Shown: piece after piece, positions 8,563 to 18,022 of the stretch
Layout of the letters: the number at the start of each line of letters is the position of its first letter
Position numbering within the stretch: the first letter of the stretch is position 1
Assembly (NCBI RefSeq): GCF_020880815.1
Contig: NZ_JAJITD010000004.1
Span: 1-64,000, forward strand
DNA length: 64,000 nucleotides
Origin: Paraburkholderia sejongensis
GTDB lineage: Bacteria; Pseudomonadota; Gammaproteobacteria; Burkholderiales; Burkholderiaceae
Direction: 5' to 3'
Made by a program: the position numbers and the translations under genes
The notes under the pieces: model-generated
Database searches by the model: none
What the model saw: the letters and a program-made list of their open reading frames with translations, nothing else
Told to the model about the DNA's origin: nothing

Positions 8563-8595
8563 TCGCGCGGCGCCGCTTCCGCCGGCGCCGCGCGA
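8563..8595. terminator. Perfect 13-bp stem hairpin between convergent genes
   Basis: TCGCGCGGCGCCG and its exact complement are separated by a 7-nt loop. It lacks a clear U-tract (ATCTTC follows), so it is a probable but unproven bidirectional terminator for the DUF1330 gene and the permease gene. Confidence 0.5.
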
Positions 8596-8609
8596 ATCTT
8601 CTCCGAAAC

Positions 8610-9461
8610 TCACTTCACCGCGCCGAGCGCGAGTCCCTTGACCATATAGCGCTGCAACCACGCGAATACGACCGACACCGGCAACGTTGCGCACAGCGTC
8701 GCCGCCATCACCAGATGCCATTCGACCACGTATTTGCCGGCGACCATATCGGTTACCTGCACGGTCAGCGTTTTGTTTTCCGGCGAACGGATCAGCGTAT
8801 AAACGACTGCGAATTCATTCCACGCATTGATGAACGTGAAGATCGCGGTCACGACGATGGCCGGCACCGTGAGCGGCAGAAATACCTTGAATACCGCGCG
8901 GGTGCGGCTGCAGCCTTCTAGCCACGCGGATTCTTCGAGATCTTGCGGGACGGTCTGAAAGTACGACGACAGCATCCACACCGCGAACGCGATATTGAAC
9001 GCCGCATACGAGACGATCACGCCGATCTTCGAGTCGACCAGGTTGCCGTCGCCCCACGGGATCATCGCGGCCAGCCGGAACAAACCGACCACCAGCAGGA
9101 TCGGCGAAAGCATCTGCGTGATCAGCAGAAACTGGCTATAGAGACCGCGTCCGCGAAACGGAAAGCGCGCGAGCGCATACGCGGCGGGCAAACTGACCGC
9201 GAGCGCGAGCAACGTGGACAGCGTGCTGATGATCACGCTGTTGCGCAGCGCGACGCCGAAATTGGCCGCGGTCCACATATCGATGAAATTGCGCCATTGC
9301 CAGTGCATCGGCAGCCAGCGCGCCGGATAAACGAAGATCTCGGAGGCTGGCTTCACTGCTGTGAAGAACATCACCGCGAACGGAAACAGCACGACGATCA
9401 CCAGCGGCGTCAGTGCGAGCCAGCACCACAGCGAGCGTTTGGCTTTCGCGCTCAGACTCAT
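8610..9461 (-). CDS. Sugar ABC transporter permease, MalG type
   Basis: 283 aa; the start at 9461 overlaps the stop of the upstream permease gene by 4 bp, so the two are translationally coupled. A hydrophobic N-terminal segment (LALTPLVIVVLFPFAVMFF) and further membrane helices surround the permease signature EESAWLEGCSRTRAVFKVFLPL, the EAA loop that docks to the ATPase. With the MalF-type partner it forms the inner-membrane channel of a CUT1-family importer. A much longer open frame running upstream through this gene is a shadow of the overlapping partner. Confidence 0.93.
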   Translation of the reverse strand: MSLSAKAKRSLWCWLALTPLVIVVLFPFAVMFFTAVKPASEIFVYPARWLPMHWQWRNFIDMWTAANFGVALRNSVIISTLSTLLALAVSLPAAYALARFPFRGRGLYSQFLLITQMLSPILLVVGLFRLAAMIPWGDGNLVDSKIGVIVSYAAFNIAFAVWMLSSYFQTVPQDLEESAWLEGCSRTRAVFKVFLPLTVPAIVVTAIFTFINAWNEFAVVYTLIRSPENKTLTVQVTDMVAGKYVVEWHLVMAATLCATLPVSVVFAWLQRYMVKGLALGAVK

Positions 9462-10348
9462 GACGGCTCTCCTTGTTTCGCGCGTTGCGCACGCAGATAG
9501 GCGACCGAGAACACGAACAGCATCACCAGCATGATCAGCGACACCGCCGCCGCTTCGCCCGGACGGCCGAGCCGGAAGCCGAGTTCGTACAGATAGGTGA
9601 CGAGAATGTGCGTGCTGTTGTCGGGGCCGCCTTGCGTCATGACCCAGATGATCGGAAACGAGTTGAACACGTAAATCACGTTCAGCAGGATCGCCATGTT
9701 GATGAACGGGCGCAGCAGCGGCATCGTCAATTGGCGGAATTGCTGCCACGCGCTGGCGCCGTCGATGCGCGCCGCTTCGTAGATATCGCCTGGCACCGAC
9801 GAAAGGCCGCCGAGAAAGATCGTTACCGTGAACGGGATCGACACGAGGATGCCGACCCCGATTTCGACCGGAAACGCAAACTCCGGCGTCGCGAGCCAAT
9901 GAATCGGACCACTGATCAACCCGAGCCGCTGCAACGTCACGTTGACCATCCCGTAGTCGTCGTTGAAGGCCCAGCGCCAGACCACGGCGGTCATCGTCAG
10001 CGACACCGACCACGGCAGCATCACGATCGTGCGGGCGATGCCGCGGCCATAAAAGTCCTGATTCAGAATCAGCGCGACAGGTACCGAGATCAGCACCGTG
10101 CCGCCGACCACGCACACGGTCCAGACGATCGTGCGGCGCGCGGAAGCGACGAACACCGGGTCCTGAAATACGTTGATGAAATTCTGCAGCCCGGTGAAAT
10201 CGCGAATCGCGCCGAAGCGCGACACGTCGTGCAGCGATTGCCACACGATGTTGAAAATCGGGTAGCTGATGATGAACAGCGCGAGCACGAGGCTCGGCGC
10301 AATCAGCAACCAGGGCGTAAGCGGGCGCGTGGAAACGGAACGGCTCAT
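9458..10348 (-). CDS. Sugar ABC transporter permease, MalF type
   Basis: 296 aa. Begins MSRSVSTRPLTPWLLIAPSL and has about six membrane segments. The EAA loop is YEAARIDGASAWQQFRQLTMPLL near residues 190-210. CUT1 permeases of this type lack the long periplasmic insertion of E. coli MalF. It lies between the binding-protein gene (162 bp upstream) and the MalG-type gene (4-bp overlap), the standard order binding protein, MalF, MalG. Confidence 0.93.
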   Translation of the reverse strand: MSRSVSTRPLTPWLLIAPSLVLALFIISYPIFNIVWQSLHDVSRFGAIRDFTGLQNFINVFQDPVFVASARRTIVWTVCVVGGTVLISVPVALILNQDFYGRGIARTIVMLPWSVSLTMTAVVWRWAFNDDYGMVNVTLQRLGLISGPIHWLATPEFAFPVEIGVGILVSIPFTVTIFLGGLSSVPGDIYEAARIDGASAWQQFRQLTMPLLRPFINMAILLNVIYVFNSFPIIWVMTQGGPDNSTHILVTYLYELGFRLGRPGEAAAVSLIMLVMLFVFSVAYLRAQRAKQGEPS

Positions 10349-10510
10349 GCGTGCTCGATCGTGAGACGCGCCTTCTCGAAGAGCGGGCGCGACGGAATGG
10401 GCGTCGGAGTACTTTCAGATAGAACCGGTATAGCGCGAAAACACGCGCACCGCCGTCGCAACGGCGGCGCGCGTCACGCCTTCAGACAGTCAGCGCTGAT
10501 TCGCCGCCTA

Positions 10511-11743
10511 TCAGTGCCCGAGCGACTTGTTCGCCTGCGTCGCCGCGGCATTCAACGCGTCGGCCGGTTGCGCCTTGCCGAGGTAGATCGCCTGCATCGA
10601 ATCGGTCACGGCTTTCGCGGTGTCTTCCCAGCCGGTCACGGTCGGCGCGAAGTGCGCGGTCGGCAGCAGCGCGATAAACGCTTTGGTGTCCGGATCGTTG
10701 AATGCCGGGTCGCTCGCTTCGGCCTTGGTGGTCGGCAGGAACCCTTCGGTTTTGGTGAACTCCACGCGCGGTTCCTTCGTGAACAGATAGTCGAGGAACT
10801 TCCACGCGCTCTTCTTCACCTTCGAGTTCTTGAACATCACGATCGAGTCGGTGACCGCGTAAGTGGCGTGGGTGGTGCCCATCGGCACCGGGTCGATCCC
10901 GTACTTCAGGTTCGGTGCTTCCTTCGCGATCTGCTTGGCGAGGAACGGCGCCGAAATCACCATCGCGACGCGGCCCTGTTTGAACAGGTTCTGCACGTCT
11001 TCGCGGCTATAGCCGGTCACGCCCGGTTGCGTCAGACCCTGATCGATCATCTGCTTGTACATCGTCGCGGCCTTCACGCCGGCCGGCGAATTGAACGCGG
11101 CCTTGCCGTCCTTGCCGACCACGTCGCCGCCCATCGTCCACAGCGCGTAGTAATAGTAGACGTCGGTTTCGATTTCCTTGCCTTGCAGACCGAAGCCGGC
11201 GACACCCTGCGCTTTCAGCTTCTTCGATGCGTCGATGACTTCATTCCAGGTTTTCGGGCCGTCCGGATAGCCGACCTTCGTGAGCAGGTCCTTGTTGTAG
11301 TAGAGCGCGCGCGCGGATGCGGCGATCGGCAGCCCGTAGGTTTTGCCGTTGATCTGGCCCGGCGCGAGGAACGGCGCGATGAAACGGCCCTTGAAGTTCG
11401 CATCCATATAGCCGTCGAGCGGTTCGGCGACGTCGTCTTTCACGAAGTCGAGCAGCCAGCGCGTGCCGACGATTGCGAGGTCGGCGTTGGCATTGCCGGA
11501 GATATCCGTTTGCAGCTTCTGTTGCAGCGTGTCCCAGTTCACGTCTTCGATCTTGATGGTCGTGCCGGGATTGGCCTTCTCGAAGTTGCGGGCCATTCGT
11601 TCGAAGTACGGCGCGGTCGCGTCGCTGTAATGAGCGACGGTGACGCGGACCGTTTCGGCATGAGCCGAGACGGCGATACCAGCAAACGCGAGCGCCACGG
11701 CGACTTTGCCTAGCGCGAGGGAAGCACGGGCATGCAACGACAT
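10511..11743 (-). CDS. Periplasmic sugar-binding protein of CUT1 ABC importer
   Basis: 410 aa, ATG at 11743 with CAGGAGAGAGAG upstream. Signal peptide about residues 1-29 (ALAFAGIAVSAHA-E). The mature protein has the cluster-1 extracellular solute-binding fold: YFERMARNFEKANPGTTIK, DLAIVGTRWLLDF, YGLPIAASARALYYNKDLL and KKSAWKFLDYL near the C-terminal lobe. It delivers a sugar to the two permeases encoded downstream. The ligand cannot be read from the sequence; the linked short-chain dehydrogenase and RpiR regulator suggest a sugar, polyol or sugar acid. Confidence 0.93.
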   Translation of the reverse strand: MSLHARASLALGKVAVALAFAGIAVSAHAETVRVTVAHYSDATAPYFERMARNFEKANPGTTIKIEDVNWDTLQQKLQTDISGNANADLAIVGTRWLLDFVKDDVAEPLDGYMDANFKGRFIAPFLAPGQINGKTYGLPIAASARALYYNKDLLTKVGYPDGPKTWNEVIDASKKLKAQGVAGFGLQGKEIETDVYYYYALWTMGGDVVGKDGKAAFNSPAGVKAATMYKQMIDQGLTQPGVTGYSREDVQNLFKQGRVAMVISAPFLAKQIAKEAPNLKYGIDPVPMGTTHATYAVTDSIVMFKNSKVKKSAWKFLDYLFTKEPRVEFTKTEGFLPTTKAEASDPAFNDPDTKAFIALLPTAHFAPTVTGWEDTAKAVTDSMQAIYLGKAQPADALNAAATQANKSLGH

Positions 11744-12126
11744 TTCTCTCTCTCCTGTGGGTGGTTGCCGCCGTCGCCGGCCGCCGGGGTGGAATTGTTT
11801 GAAAAAATCCTACATGACGAAAAATAGCTTGTCACGTAGGGTCTGCGATATTTTTTCTCGGGCGATTTTGTGCATAAGATGCTGTAAAACATGGAGTATT
11901 TCGCACTGCGTGATCGATCGAAAACCCACTCTTCGGGATTGAAAAGCAATTCGCATCGTCAGGTTTGTAGGAAATTTACAGCGCTGTGGTGTCGCGGAAG
12001 CGGGCGGCCGAACGCGACGGCAAGAAGTCCGAAGTAGCCGGGAAGCGCGCGCGACGCGGGCGAAAAACGGCGAGTAAAAGTCCGCCGCAGCGACGGGCGA
12101 GCGGCGGTCGAATCAGCGAGGCTCAG
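11744..12126. promoter_or_regulatory. Divergent control region of the sugar importer
   Basis: The 383 bp between the two arms of the locus are AT-rich in the middle and hold no supported gene. Two inverted repeats are visible. One is CCTACATGAC with GTCACGTAGG across a 12-nt spacer near 11809-11840. The other is TGTAGGAAATTTACA at 11966-11980, close to the TGTA-N7-TACA type of site bound by some RpiR/HexR regulators. An RpiR gene is the last gene of the plus-strand arm, so autoregulated control from here is a reasonable inference. Confidence 0.5.
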
Positions 12127-12900
12127 ATGAATCGTGTGGTGTTGATAACGGGCGCATGCGGCGGAATCGGCAGCGTGCTGTGCAAGCGTTTTGTCAGCGA
12201 GGGCGACACGGTGCTCGCGCTCGACATCGATGCGGCCGCGTTGCAGTCGCTCGCCGCGCAGCTCGGCGCGGACAAGGTCACGCCGGTCGTCGCCGATCTC
12301 GGCGACGCCGCCGCGGTGCAGCAAGCGGTGGCCGCCGCGGTCGCGCGGCAAGGTCCGGTCGACGTGCTGGTCGCGAACGCGGGCGCCGCTTTCGGCACGA
12401 CGCTCGCGAATACGGACGCGGCCAGCTGGCAGCGCGACGTCCATCTGAATCTGAACGGCACCTATCACACAGTCGAAGCGGTGCGCGCGTCGATGATCGA
12501 ACGGCAACGCGGCGCGCTGGTATTGATCGGCTCGGTGAACGGCCTGGCCGCGCTCGGTCATCCGGCATACAGCGCGGCGAAAGCCGGTTTGATCAGTTAT
12601 ACGAAAGCATTGGCAGTCGAGCTGGGACGTTATGGGATTCGCGCCAACATCGTGTGTCCGGGCACCGTGAAGACTCAGGCGTGGCAGGCGCGTGTCGACA
12701 AGAACCCGCAAGTGTTCGAGGACCTGAAAAAGTGGTACCCGTTGCGCGACTTCGCGACACCCGACGATATCGCCGACGCGGTGCTGTTTCTCGCGTCGCC
12801 GATGGCGCGCGTGATCACCGGCGTCGCGTTGCCGGTGGACGGAGGCCTGATGGCCGGCAACCGGCTGATGGCGCAGGAGCTGACGCTCGAATCGCTGTGA
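12127..12900 (+). CDS. Short-chain dehydrogenase/reductase of the sugar locus
   Basis: 257 aa from the ATG at 12127; an in-frame extension to 11986 is low-complexity basic sequence and is rejected as start. NAD(P) motif TGACGGIGS (residues ~8-16), NAG motif VLVANAGA, catalytic Ser in LIGSVNG, then YSAAKAG (Tyr-x-x-x-Lys). The C-terminus shows GVALPVDGGLMAG. Classical SDR oxidoreductase, probably oxidising the imported sugar or polyol. First gene of the plus-strand arm, followed after 72 bp by the transporter ATPase. Confidence 0.92.
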   Translation: MNRVVLITGACGGIGSVLCKRFVSEGDTVLALDIDAAALQSLAAQLGADKVTPVVADLGDAAAVQQAVAAAVARQGPVDVLVANAGAAFGTTLANTDAASWQRDVHLNLNGTYHTVEAVRASMIERQRGALVLIGSVNGLAALGHPAYSAAKAGLISYTKALAVELGRYGIRANIVCPGTVKTQAWQARVDKNPQVFEDLKKWYPLRDFATPDDIADAVLFLASPMARVITGVALPVDGGLMAGNRLMAQELTLESL

Positions 12901-12972
12901 TCGCAAGCACGCTCGACCCGACGCACTCACCCGACGCCCCAACCCAATCCGCGGCAACACAATGAGGACAGC

Positions 12973-14055
12973 ATGGCAGCAGTGCAACTGAGCGGCATCT
13001 TCAAACGCTATGGCGACACGCAGGTGGTGCACGGCATCGACCTCGACATCGACGACGGCGAGTTCGTCGTGCTGGTCGGACCGTCCGGTTGCGGCAAGAG
13101 CACGTTGATGCGGATGGTGGCCGGGCTCGAGGAGATCAGCGGCGGCGATCTGCTGATCGGCGGCACGCGCGCGAATGCGCTGCCGCCGCAGCAGCGCAAT
13201 ATCTCGATGGTGTTCCAGAGCTATGCGCTGTATCCGCATCTGACGGTCTACGACAACATCGCGTTCGGCCCGAAAATTCGTCGGGAATCCTCTGCGAGCT
13301 TCAAGCCGCGGATCGACGCCGCCGCGAAGATGCTGAATTTGAGCGGTTATCTGGACCGGCTGCCGCGCGCGCTGTCGGGCGGTCAACGGCAACGGGTCGC
13401 GATGGGCCGCGCGGTGGTGCGCGAGCCGTCGCTGTTCCTGTTCGACGAACCGTTGTCGAACCTCGACGCGAAGCTGCGCGTGCAGATGCGCACCGAGATC
13501 AAGGCGCTGCATCAGCGGCTGAAGAATACGGTGATCTACGTCACGCACGATCAGATCGAGGCGATGACGATGGCCGACCGCATCGTCGTGATGAACGCGG
13601 GGCGGATCGAACAGATCGGCCGGCCGCTGGAGCTGTACGACCGGCCGGCGAATCTGTTTGTCGCGAGCTTTCTCGGTTCGCCGTCGATGAACTTCGCCGA
13701 AGGGACGATCGTCAACCGTTCGCAGGGCCACGGTCTCGCGTTGAAACTGGCCGACGGCAGCGAGGTTGCGCTCGAGGGGGCGCCCGCGTCGGCGACGCCC
13801 GGCGCGAAAGTGACGCTCGGCGTGCGGCCCGAACACATCGAGATCACCACGCAGATTCCGGACGCGGAGCTCGAGGTCGAGGTGGTCGAGCCGACCGGCG
13901 CGGAGACGCACCTGTACGGGAAAATCGGCGGCACCACATGGTGCGCGACGACGCGCGAGCGCGCGAAGATCGAACCGGGGCAGCGGGTCGCGCTGCGTTT
14001 GCCGGCCGAACATATTCATCTGTTCGATACGGAGAGTGGGCGCAGGCTGGTCTGA
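12973..14055 (+). CDS. ugpC: ABC transporter ATPase, MalK/UgpC type
   Basis: 360 aa. Walker A GPSGCGKST (residues ~38-46), Q-loop MVFQSYALYPHLT, signature LSGGQRQRVAMGRA, Walker B LFLFDEPLSNLD, H-loop YVTHD. The C-terminal third is a TOBE/MalK regulatory domain (LGVRPEHIEI, AETHLYGKIGG). It energises the importer whose binding protein and permeases are encoded divergently. The gene symbol reflects the generic annotation of this ATPase subgroup, not a demonstrated glycerol-3-phosphate specificity. Confidence 0.92.
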   Translation: MAAVQLSGIFKRYGDTQVVHGIDLDIDDGEFVVLVGPSGCGKSTLMRMVAGLEEISGGDLLIGGTRANALPPQQRNISMVFQSYALYPHLTVYDNIAFGPKIRRESSASFKPRIDAAAKMLNLSGYLDRLPRALSGGQRQRVAMGRAVVREPSLFLFDEPLSNLDAKLRVQMRTEIKALHQRLKNTVIYVTHDQIEAMTMADRIVVMNAGRIEQIGRPLELYDRPANLFVASFLGSPSMNFAEGTIVNRSQGHGLALKLADGSEVALEGAPASATPGAKVTLGVRPEHIEITTQIPDAELEVEVVEPTGAETHLYGKIGGTTWCATTRERAKIEPGQRVALRLPAEHIHLFDTESGRRLV

Positions 14056-14164
14056 ACCGCGTGTTGCGGCGAGGTGACGACGCGAAGCGAGCGAAGTCGA
14101 AGCACGCCGCACAAACTGCGAGCAACGCGGATTCCATACCTAAACAGCCCCAAAGGAACACCGG

Positions 14165-15025
14165 GTGTCCGCACCGAACTTGATTCCCCACATCCGCGGC
14201 GCATTGACGAGTCTGCGGCCCGCCGAGCGCAAGGTCGCCGAGATGGTGCTGGCCGACGTCGACTTCGCGATGCGCGCGAGCATCACCGAACTCGCGCAGC
14301 GCGCCGACGTGTCCGAGCCTTCGGTCACGCGCTTTTGTCGCGCAATCGGCGCGCACGGGCTGCGCGACTTCAAGATGCGACTCGCGCAGAGCGTCGCGGG
14401 CGGACTGCCTTATGCATCGACCGCGGTCGCGCGCGACGACGATGTGCAGACGCTGATGGACAAGGTCGGCGAGGCAGCGATCGACGGCATCACGCATGCG
14501 CGCGGCGCGCTCGATCCCGCGGTGGTCGAGAGTGCGCTGGCCGCGTTGTCGAGCGCAAGGCGGGTGTTTTTCTTCGGCGTGGGCTCGGGTTCGGGGCTGG
14601 TCGCACAGGACGCGGCGCTGCGGTTTCTGCGCATCGACATTGCCGCCGCCGCGTTTACCGACGGTCATTTGCAGCGGCTTTACGCGGGGCTGATGGAACC
14701 CGGCGATGTCGCGTTCGCGATTTCGCATTCTGGCCGCAGCGTCGAAGTAAACGAAAGCATTCAGATCGCGAAGGAGCGCGGCGCGACGACGATCGCGCTG
14801 ACCAATGTCGGCTCGCGGCTTGCGTGGCTTGTGGATATTCCGCTGCTGTTGCGGGTGCCGAGCCCGATCGATCCGAATACGCCGGGCGTGTCGCGGCTCG
14901 TGCATCTGTGCATCATGGATGCGCTGGCGATCGGCGTCGCGTTGAAGGCCGGGCCGCGGACGCTGGAGAAGATGCGGCACGCGAAAGCGAGGTTGTTGCC
15001 GCATGAGCCGGGGGGGACGGGGTAG
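14165..15025 (+). CDS. RpiR/MurR-family regulator with SIS domain
   Basis: 286 aa from a GTG at 14165 (AAAGGAACACCGG upstream). Residues 1-80 form the RpiR helix-turn-helix (LRPAERKVAEMVL, ELAQRADVSEPSVTRFCRAIG). Residues ~110-250 are a SIS sugar-phosphate isomerase-type domain that binds a phosphosugar effector (FFFGVGSGSGLVAQDAALRF, FAISHSGRSVEVNES). Likely controls the surrounding importer in response to a phosphorylated sugar; a candidate operator is at 11966-11980. Third gene of the plus-strand arm. Confidence 0.92.
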   Translation: MSAPNLIPHIRGALTSLRPAERKVAEMVLADVDFAMRASITELAQRADVSEPSVTRFCRAIGAHGLRDFKMRLAQSVAGGLPYASTAVARDDDVQTLMDKVGEAAIDGITHARGALDPAVVESALAALSSARRVFFFGVGSGSGLVAQDAALRFLRIDIAAAAFTDGHLQRLYAGLMEPGDVAFAISHSGRSVEVNESIQIAKERGATTIALTNVGSRLAWLVDIPLLLRVPSPIDPNTPGVSRLVHLCIMDALAIGVALKAGPRTLEKMRHAKARLLPHEPGGTG

Positions 15026-15232
15026 GGGAAAACATCGCCGCCAATTTGCACATAACGACGTTTTTCGCTATTGACAAATAACCCGCCCCAGCCACACCAT
15101 CCCTTAACCCCGCCATCGGCATCGCGACCAAACACAACGCGGGGCGAGACATCTCCCCCGGCATCGCCCGCGCTCCGCTGCAAAAGCGGCCCGGCCGTCT
15201 CGCCTCACGTCTTCACCCAGACGGAGACAGGC

Positions 15233-16192
15233 ATGGCAAAAGCATTCGCATCGCAGGCAGATCTCGAAGAAAAGAAGATCACGTGGACCCAGCTATCGGA
15301 GAACGCATATGCGTACACCGCCGAGGGCGATCCGAACTCGGGCGTGATCGTCGGCGACGACGGCGTGCTGATCGTCGACACGACCGCGACGCCGGCAATG
15401 GCGCAGGACCTGATCGCGAAGATCCGCAGCGTCACCGACAAACCGATCAAATACGTGGTGCTGTCGCACTACCACGCGGTGCGCGTGCTCGGCGCGTCCG
15501 CGTATTTCGCCGAGGGCGCGCAGCAGATCATCGCGAGTCGCGGCACTTACGAAATGATCGTCGAGCGCGGCGAGCAGGACATGAAGTCGGAGATCGAGCG
15601 CTTTCCGCGCCTGTTTGCCGGCGTCGAAACGGTGCCGGGCCTGACGTGGCCGACGCTGGTGTTCGAAAAGGAAATCACGCTGTTTCTCGGCAAGCTCGAA
15701 GTACGAATCGCGCATCTCGGCGCCGGCCACACCAAGGGCGACACGGTCGTGTGGCTGCCGTCGCAGAAGGTGCTGTTTTCCGGCGACCTGGTCGAGTACG
15801 ACGCGGCCTGCTATTGCGGTGACGCGCAACTCGAACAGTGGCCCGCGACACTCGAAGCGCTGCGCGCGCTGAACGCGGAAAAACTGGTGCCGGGCCGCGG
15901 CCCCGCGCTGCTATCGCCGGCCGAGGTGAACAAGGGCCTCGACTACACGAAGGATTTCGTCACGACGCTATTGCAGGCGGGCCGCGACGCGGTCGCCGAA
16001 AAGCTCGATCTGAAAGGCGCGATGGCGTTGACGCGCAAGTCGATGGACCCGAAGTTCGGTCACGTGTTCATCTACGAGCACTGTCTGCCGTTCGACGTGT
16101 CGCGCGCGTACGACGAAGCCAGCGGCCTCACGCATCCGCGTATCTGGACCGCGCAGCGCGACAAGGAGATGTGGGACGCGCTGCAGGCATAA
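15233..16192 (+). CDS. MBL-fold hydrolase-like protein with altered metal motif
   Basis: 319 aa from the ATG at 15233 (ACGGAGACAGGC upstream). Metallo-beta-lactamase fold: GVIVGDDGVLIVDT early, then SHYHAVRVLGA where most family members have HxHxDH, later GAGHTKGDTVVW and FSGDLVEYD, and a C-terminal histidine region. The first metal motif retains two His but has Val-Arg in place of Asp-His, so one of the two metal sites is probably changed or lost. It heads an operon with an FAD monooxygenase (25 bp downstream) and a DUF2783 protein, so a role in handling an aromatic or quinone intermediate is plausible but inferred. Confidence 0.85.
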   Translation: MAKAFASQADLEEKKITWTQLSENAYAYTAEGDPNSGVIVGDDGVLIVDTTATPAMAQDLIAKIRSVTDKPIKYVVLSHYHAVRVLGASAYFAEGAQQIIASRGTYEMIVERGEQDMKSEIERFPRLFAGVETVPGLTWPTLVFEKEITLFLGKLEVRIAHLGAGHTKGDTVVWLPSQKVLFSGDLVEYDAACYCGDAQLEQWPATLEALRALNAEKLVPGRGPALLSPAEVNKGLDYTKDFVTTLLQAGRDAVAEKLDLKGAMALTRKSMDPKFGHVFIYEHCLPFDVSRAYDEASGLTHPRIWTAQRDKEMWDALQA

Positions 16193-16217
16193 CGCCCCAG
16201 CGGGATGGAGACACGAA

Positions 16218-17999
16218 ATGAGCATCGACTATCAGGCGCTGGCCTTCGAGTACCGGCCCTGCCGTGACCAGCAACCATCGCGCGACCCACGGCAAACCGG
16301 TCAAGCCGAGCCCGCGCGCTACCCGGTGATCGTGGTCGGTGCCGGACCCGTCGGCCTCGCCGCCGCGATCGATCTCGCGCAGCAGGACATCCCGGTGGTA
16401 CTGGTCGACGACGATTGTTCGTTATCCAGAGGATCGCGCGCGATCTGCTTTTCGAAGCGCTCGCTCGATATCTTCGATCGCCTCGGCTGCGGGCAACGGA
16501 TGGTCGATAAAGGCATCAGCTGGAACGTCGGCAAGGTGTTCCTCAAAAGCGAGCTGGTGTACACGTTCAATCTGCAGCCGGAGGCCGGCCATCACCGGCC
16601 GGCGTTCATCAATCTGCAGCAGTACTACGTGGAAGGTTTTCTGCTCGAACGCGCGCAGGAACTGCCGAATCTGGAAATCCGCTGGAAGAGCAAGGTAGTC
16701 GGCATTCGGCAGCAGGGCACGCCTGGCAGCGCCGACGCGAGCGTCACGCTGGATGTCGAAACGCCGGACGGCACCTATGCGCTGCGCGCCCGCTACGTGG
16801 TCGCCGCCGACGGCTCGCGCAGTGCGCTGCGCAAGCTGATGGGCCTCGACAGCAAGGGTGTCACGTTTCGCGACCGCTTCCTGATCGCCGACGTGAAGAT
16901 GGAAGCGGACTTTCCGATCGAGCGCTGGTTCTGGTTCGATCCGCCGTTCCATCCGAATCAGTCGGTGTTGCTGCATCGTCAGCCGGACAACGTGTGGCGC
17001 ATCGATTTCCAGCTCGGCTGGGACGCCGATCCGGTGCTTGAAAAAACGCCGGAGCGCGTGATGCCCCGCGTGCGCGCGTTGCTCGGCGCCGACGCGAAGT
17101 TCGAACTGGAATGGGTTAGCGTCTACACGTTCGCGTGCACGCGGATGGAGCGCTTCCGCCATGGCAACGTGCTGTTCGCCGGCGATGCCGCGCATGGCGT
17201 GTCGCCGTTCGGCGCGCGCGGCGCGAATAGCGGCGTGCAGGACGCGGAAAACCTCGCGTGGAAACTGGCGATGGTGCTCGATGGCCACGCGCCCGACGCG
17301 CTGCTCGACACCTACGCGAGCGAACGCGAATTCGCGGCCGATGAAAACATCCGCAACTCGACCCGTTCGACCGATTTCATCACGCCGAAGACGCAGGTCA
17401 GCCGCGTGTTTCGCGATGCCGTGCTGAAGCTGTCGCGACACTATCCGTTCGCGCGTCAGCTGACCAATAGCGGGCGGCTGTCGGTACCGGCGGTGTTGCG
17501 CGATTCGCCGCTCAATACGCCGGACTGCGCGCGTTTCGACGGTGCGATGGTGCCCGGCGCGGCCTGTGTCGATGCGCCGGTGCAACTCGACGACGAGCCG
17601 GGCTGGCTGCTGCGCCAGCTCGGCGAGCAGTTCACCGGTCTGCTGTTCTGCGATGAGCGTGGTATCGATCAGGCCACCCGTACCGCACTGAACGTGCTGC
17701 GCGCGGGGCCGCTGGCGCTGAAGCTGGTGGTCGTGTTGCAGGGCGCCGCCCGCGGCGGCAGGTTGACCAACATGCGGGTGGTGCGCGATATCGAAGGTCT
17801 GGCGAGCGCGCGCTATGACGCGACGCCCGGAACCTTCTATCTGATCCGTCCGGATCAGCACGTCTGCGCGCGTTGGCGGCAACTCGACGCGCGCGCGGTC
17901 GAGGATGCGCTCAGGCGCGCGTTATGTATCGACGCGGCGACCGCGGCGCTGTCCGTGAAGGCGGATGTGAGCGCAGCGGCAACGCCGGTCGCGCATTGA
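16218..17999 (+). CDS. FAD-dependent aromatic monooxygenase
   Basis: 593 aa. Rossmann FAD-binding motif VVGAGPVGLAAAID (residues ~36-49), second motif ADGSRSALRKLMG, and the GD motif LFAGDAAHGVSPFGARGANSG near residue 320, the three fingerprints of the PHBH/phenol hydroxylase/MhpA flavoprotein class A group. A C-terminal thioredoxin-like domain (residues ~450-593) matches the longer phenol-hydroxylase-like members. Expected reaction: NAD(P)H- and O2-dependent hydroxylation of a phenolic ring. It lies between the MBL-fold gene and the DUF2783 gene in one transcription unit; no ring-cleavage enzyme is nearby. Confidence 0.92.
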   Translation: MSIDYQALAFEYRPCRDQQPSRDPRQTGQAEPARYPVIVVGAGPVGLAAAIDLAQQDIPVVLVDDDCSLSRGSRAICFSKRSLDIFDRLGCGQRMVDKGISWNVGKVFLKSELVYTFNLQPEAGHHRPAFINLQQYYVEGFLLERAQELPNLEIRWKSKVVGIRQQGTPGSADASVTLDVETPDGTYALRARYVVAADGSRSALRKLMGLDSKGVTFRDRFLIADVKMEADFPIERWFWFDPPFHPNQSVLLHRQPDNVWRIDFQLGWDADPVLEKTPERVMPRVRALLGADAKFELEWVSVYTFACTRMERFRHGNVLFAGDAAHGVSPFGARGANSGVQDAENLAWKLAMVLDGHAPDALLDTYASEREFAADENIRNSTRSTDFITPKTQVSRVFRDAVLKLSRHYPFARQLTNSGRLSVPAVLRDSPLNTPDCARFDGAMVPGAACVDAPVQLDDEPGWLLRQLGEQFTGLLFCDERGIDQATRTALNVLRAGPLALKLVVVLQGAARGGRLTNMRVVRDIEGLASARYDATPGTFYLIRPDQHVCARWRQLDARAVEDALRRALCIDAATAALSVKADVSAAATPVAH

Positions 18000-18022
18000 C
18001 AGAAACCGCGCAGGAGACCGAA

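Noticed and set aside
8610..10244. 544-codon permease frame
   Set aside because: The first half is the out-of-frame shadow of the MalF-type gene; the true start is at 9461 with a 4-bp overlap.
9473..11713. 746-codon plus-strand frame opposite the ABC transporter genes
   Set aside because: Shadow frame across two well-supported minus-strand transporter genes and the gap between them; no motifs or start.
11959..14112. 717-codon minus-strand frame opposite SDR and ATPase genes
   Set aside because: Arg/His/Gln-rich shadow of genes with complete Walker and SDR motifs on the other strand.
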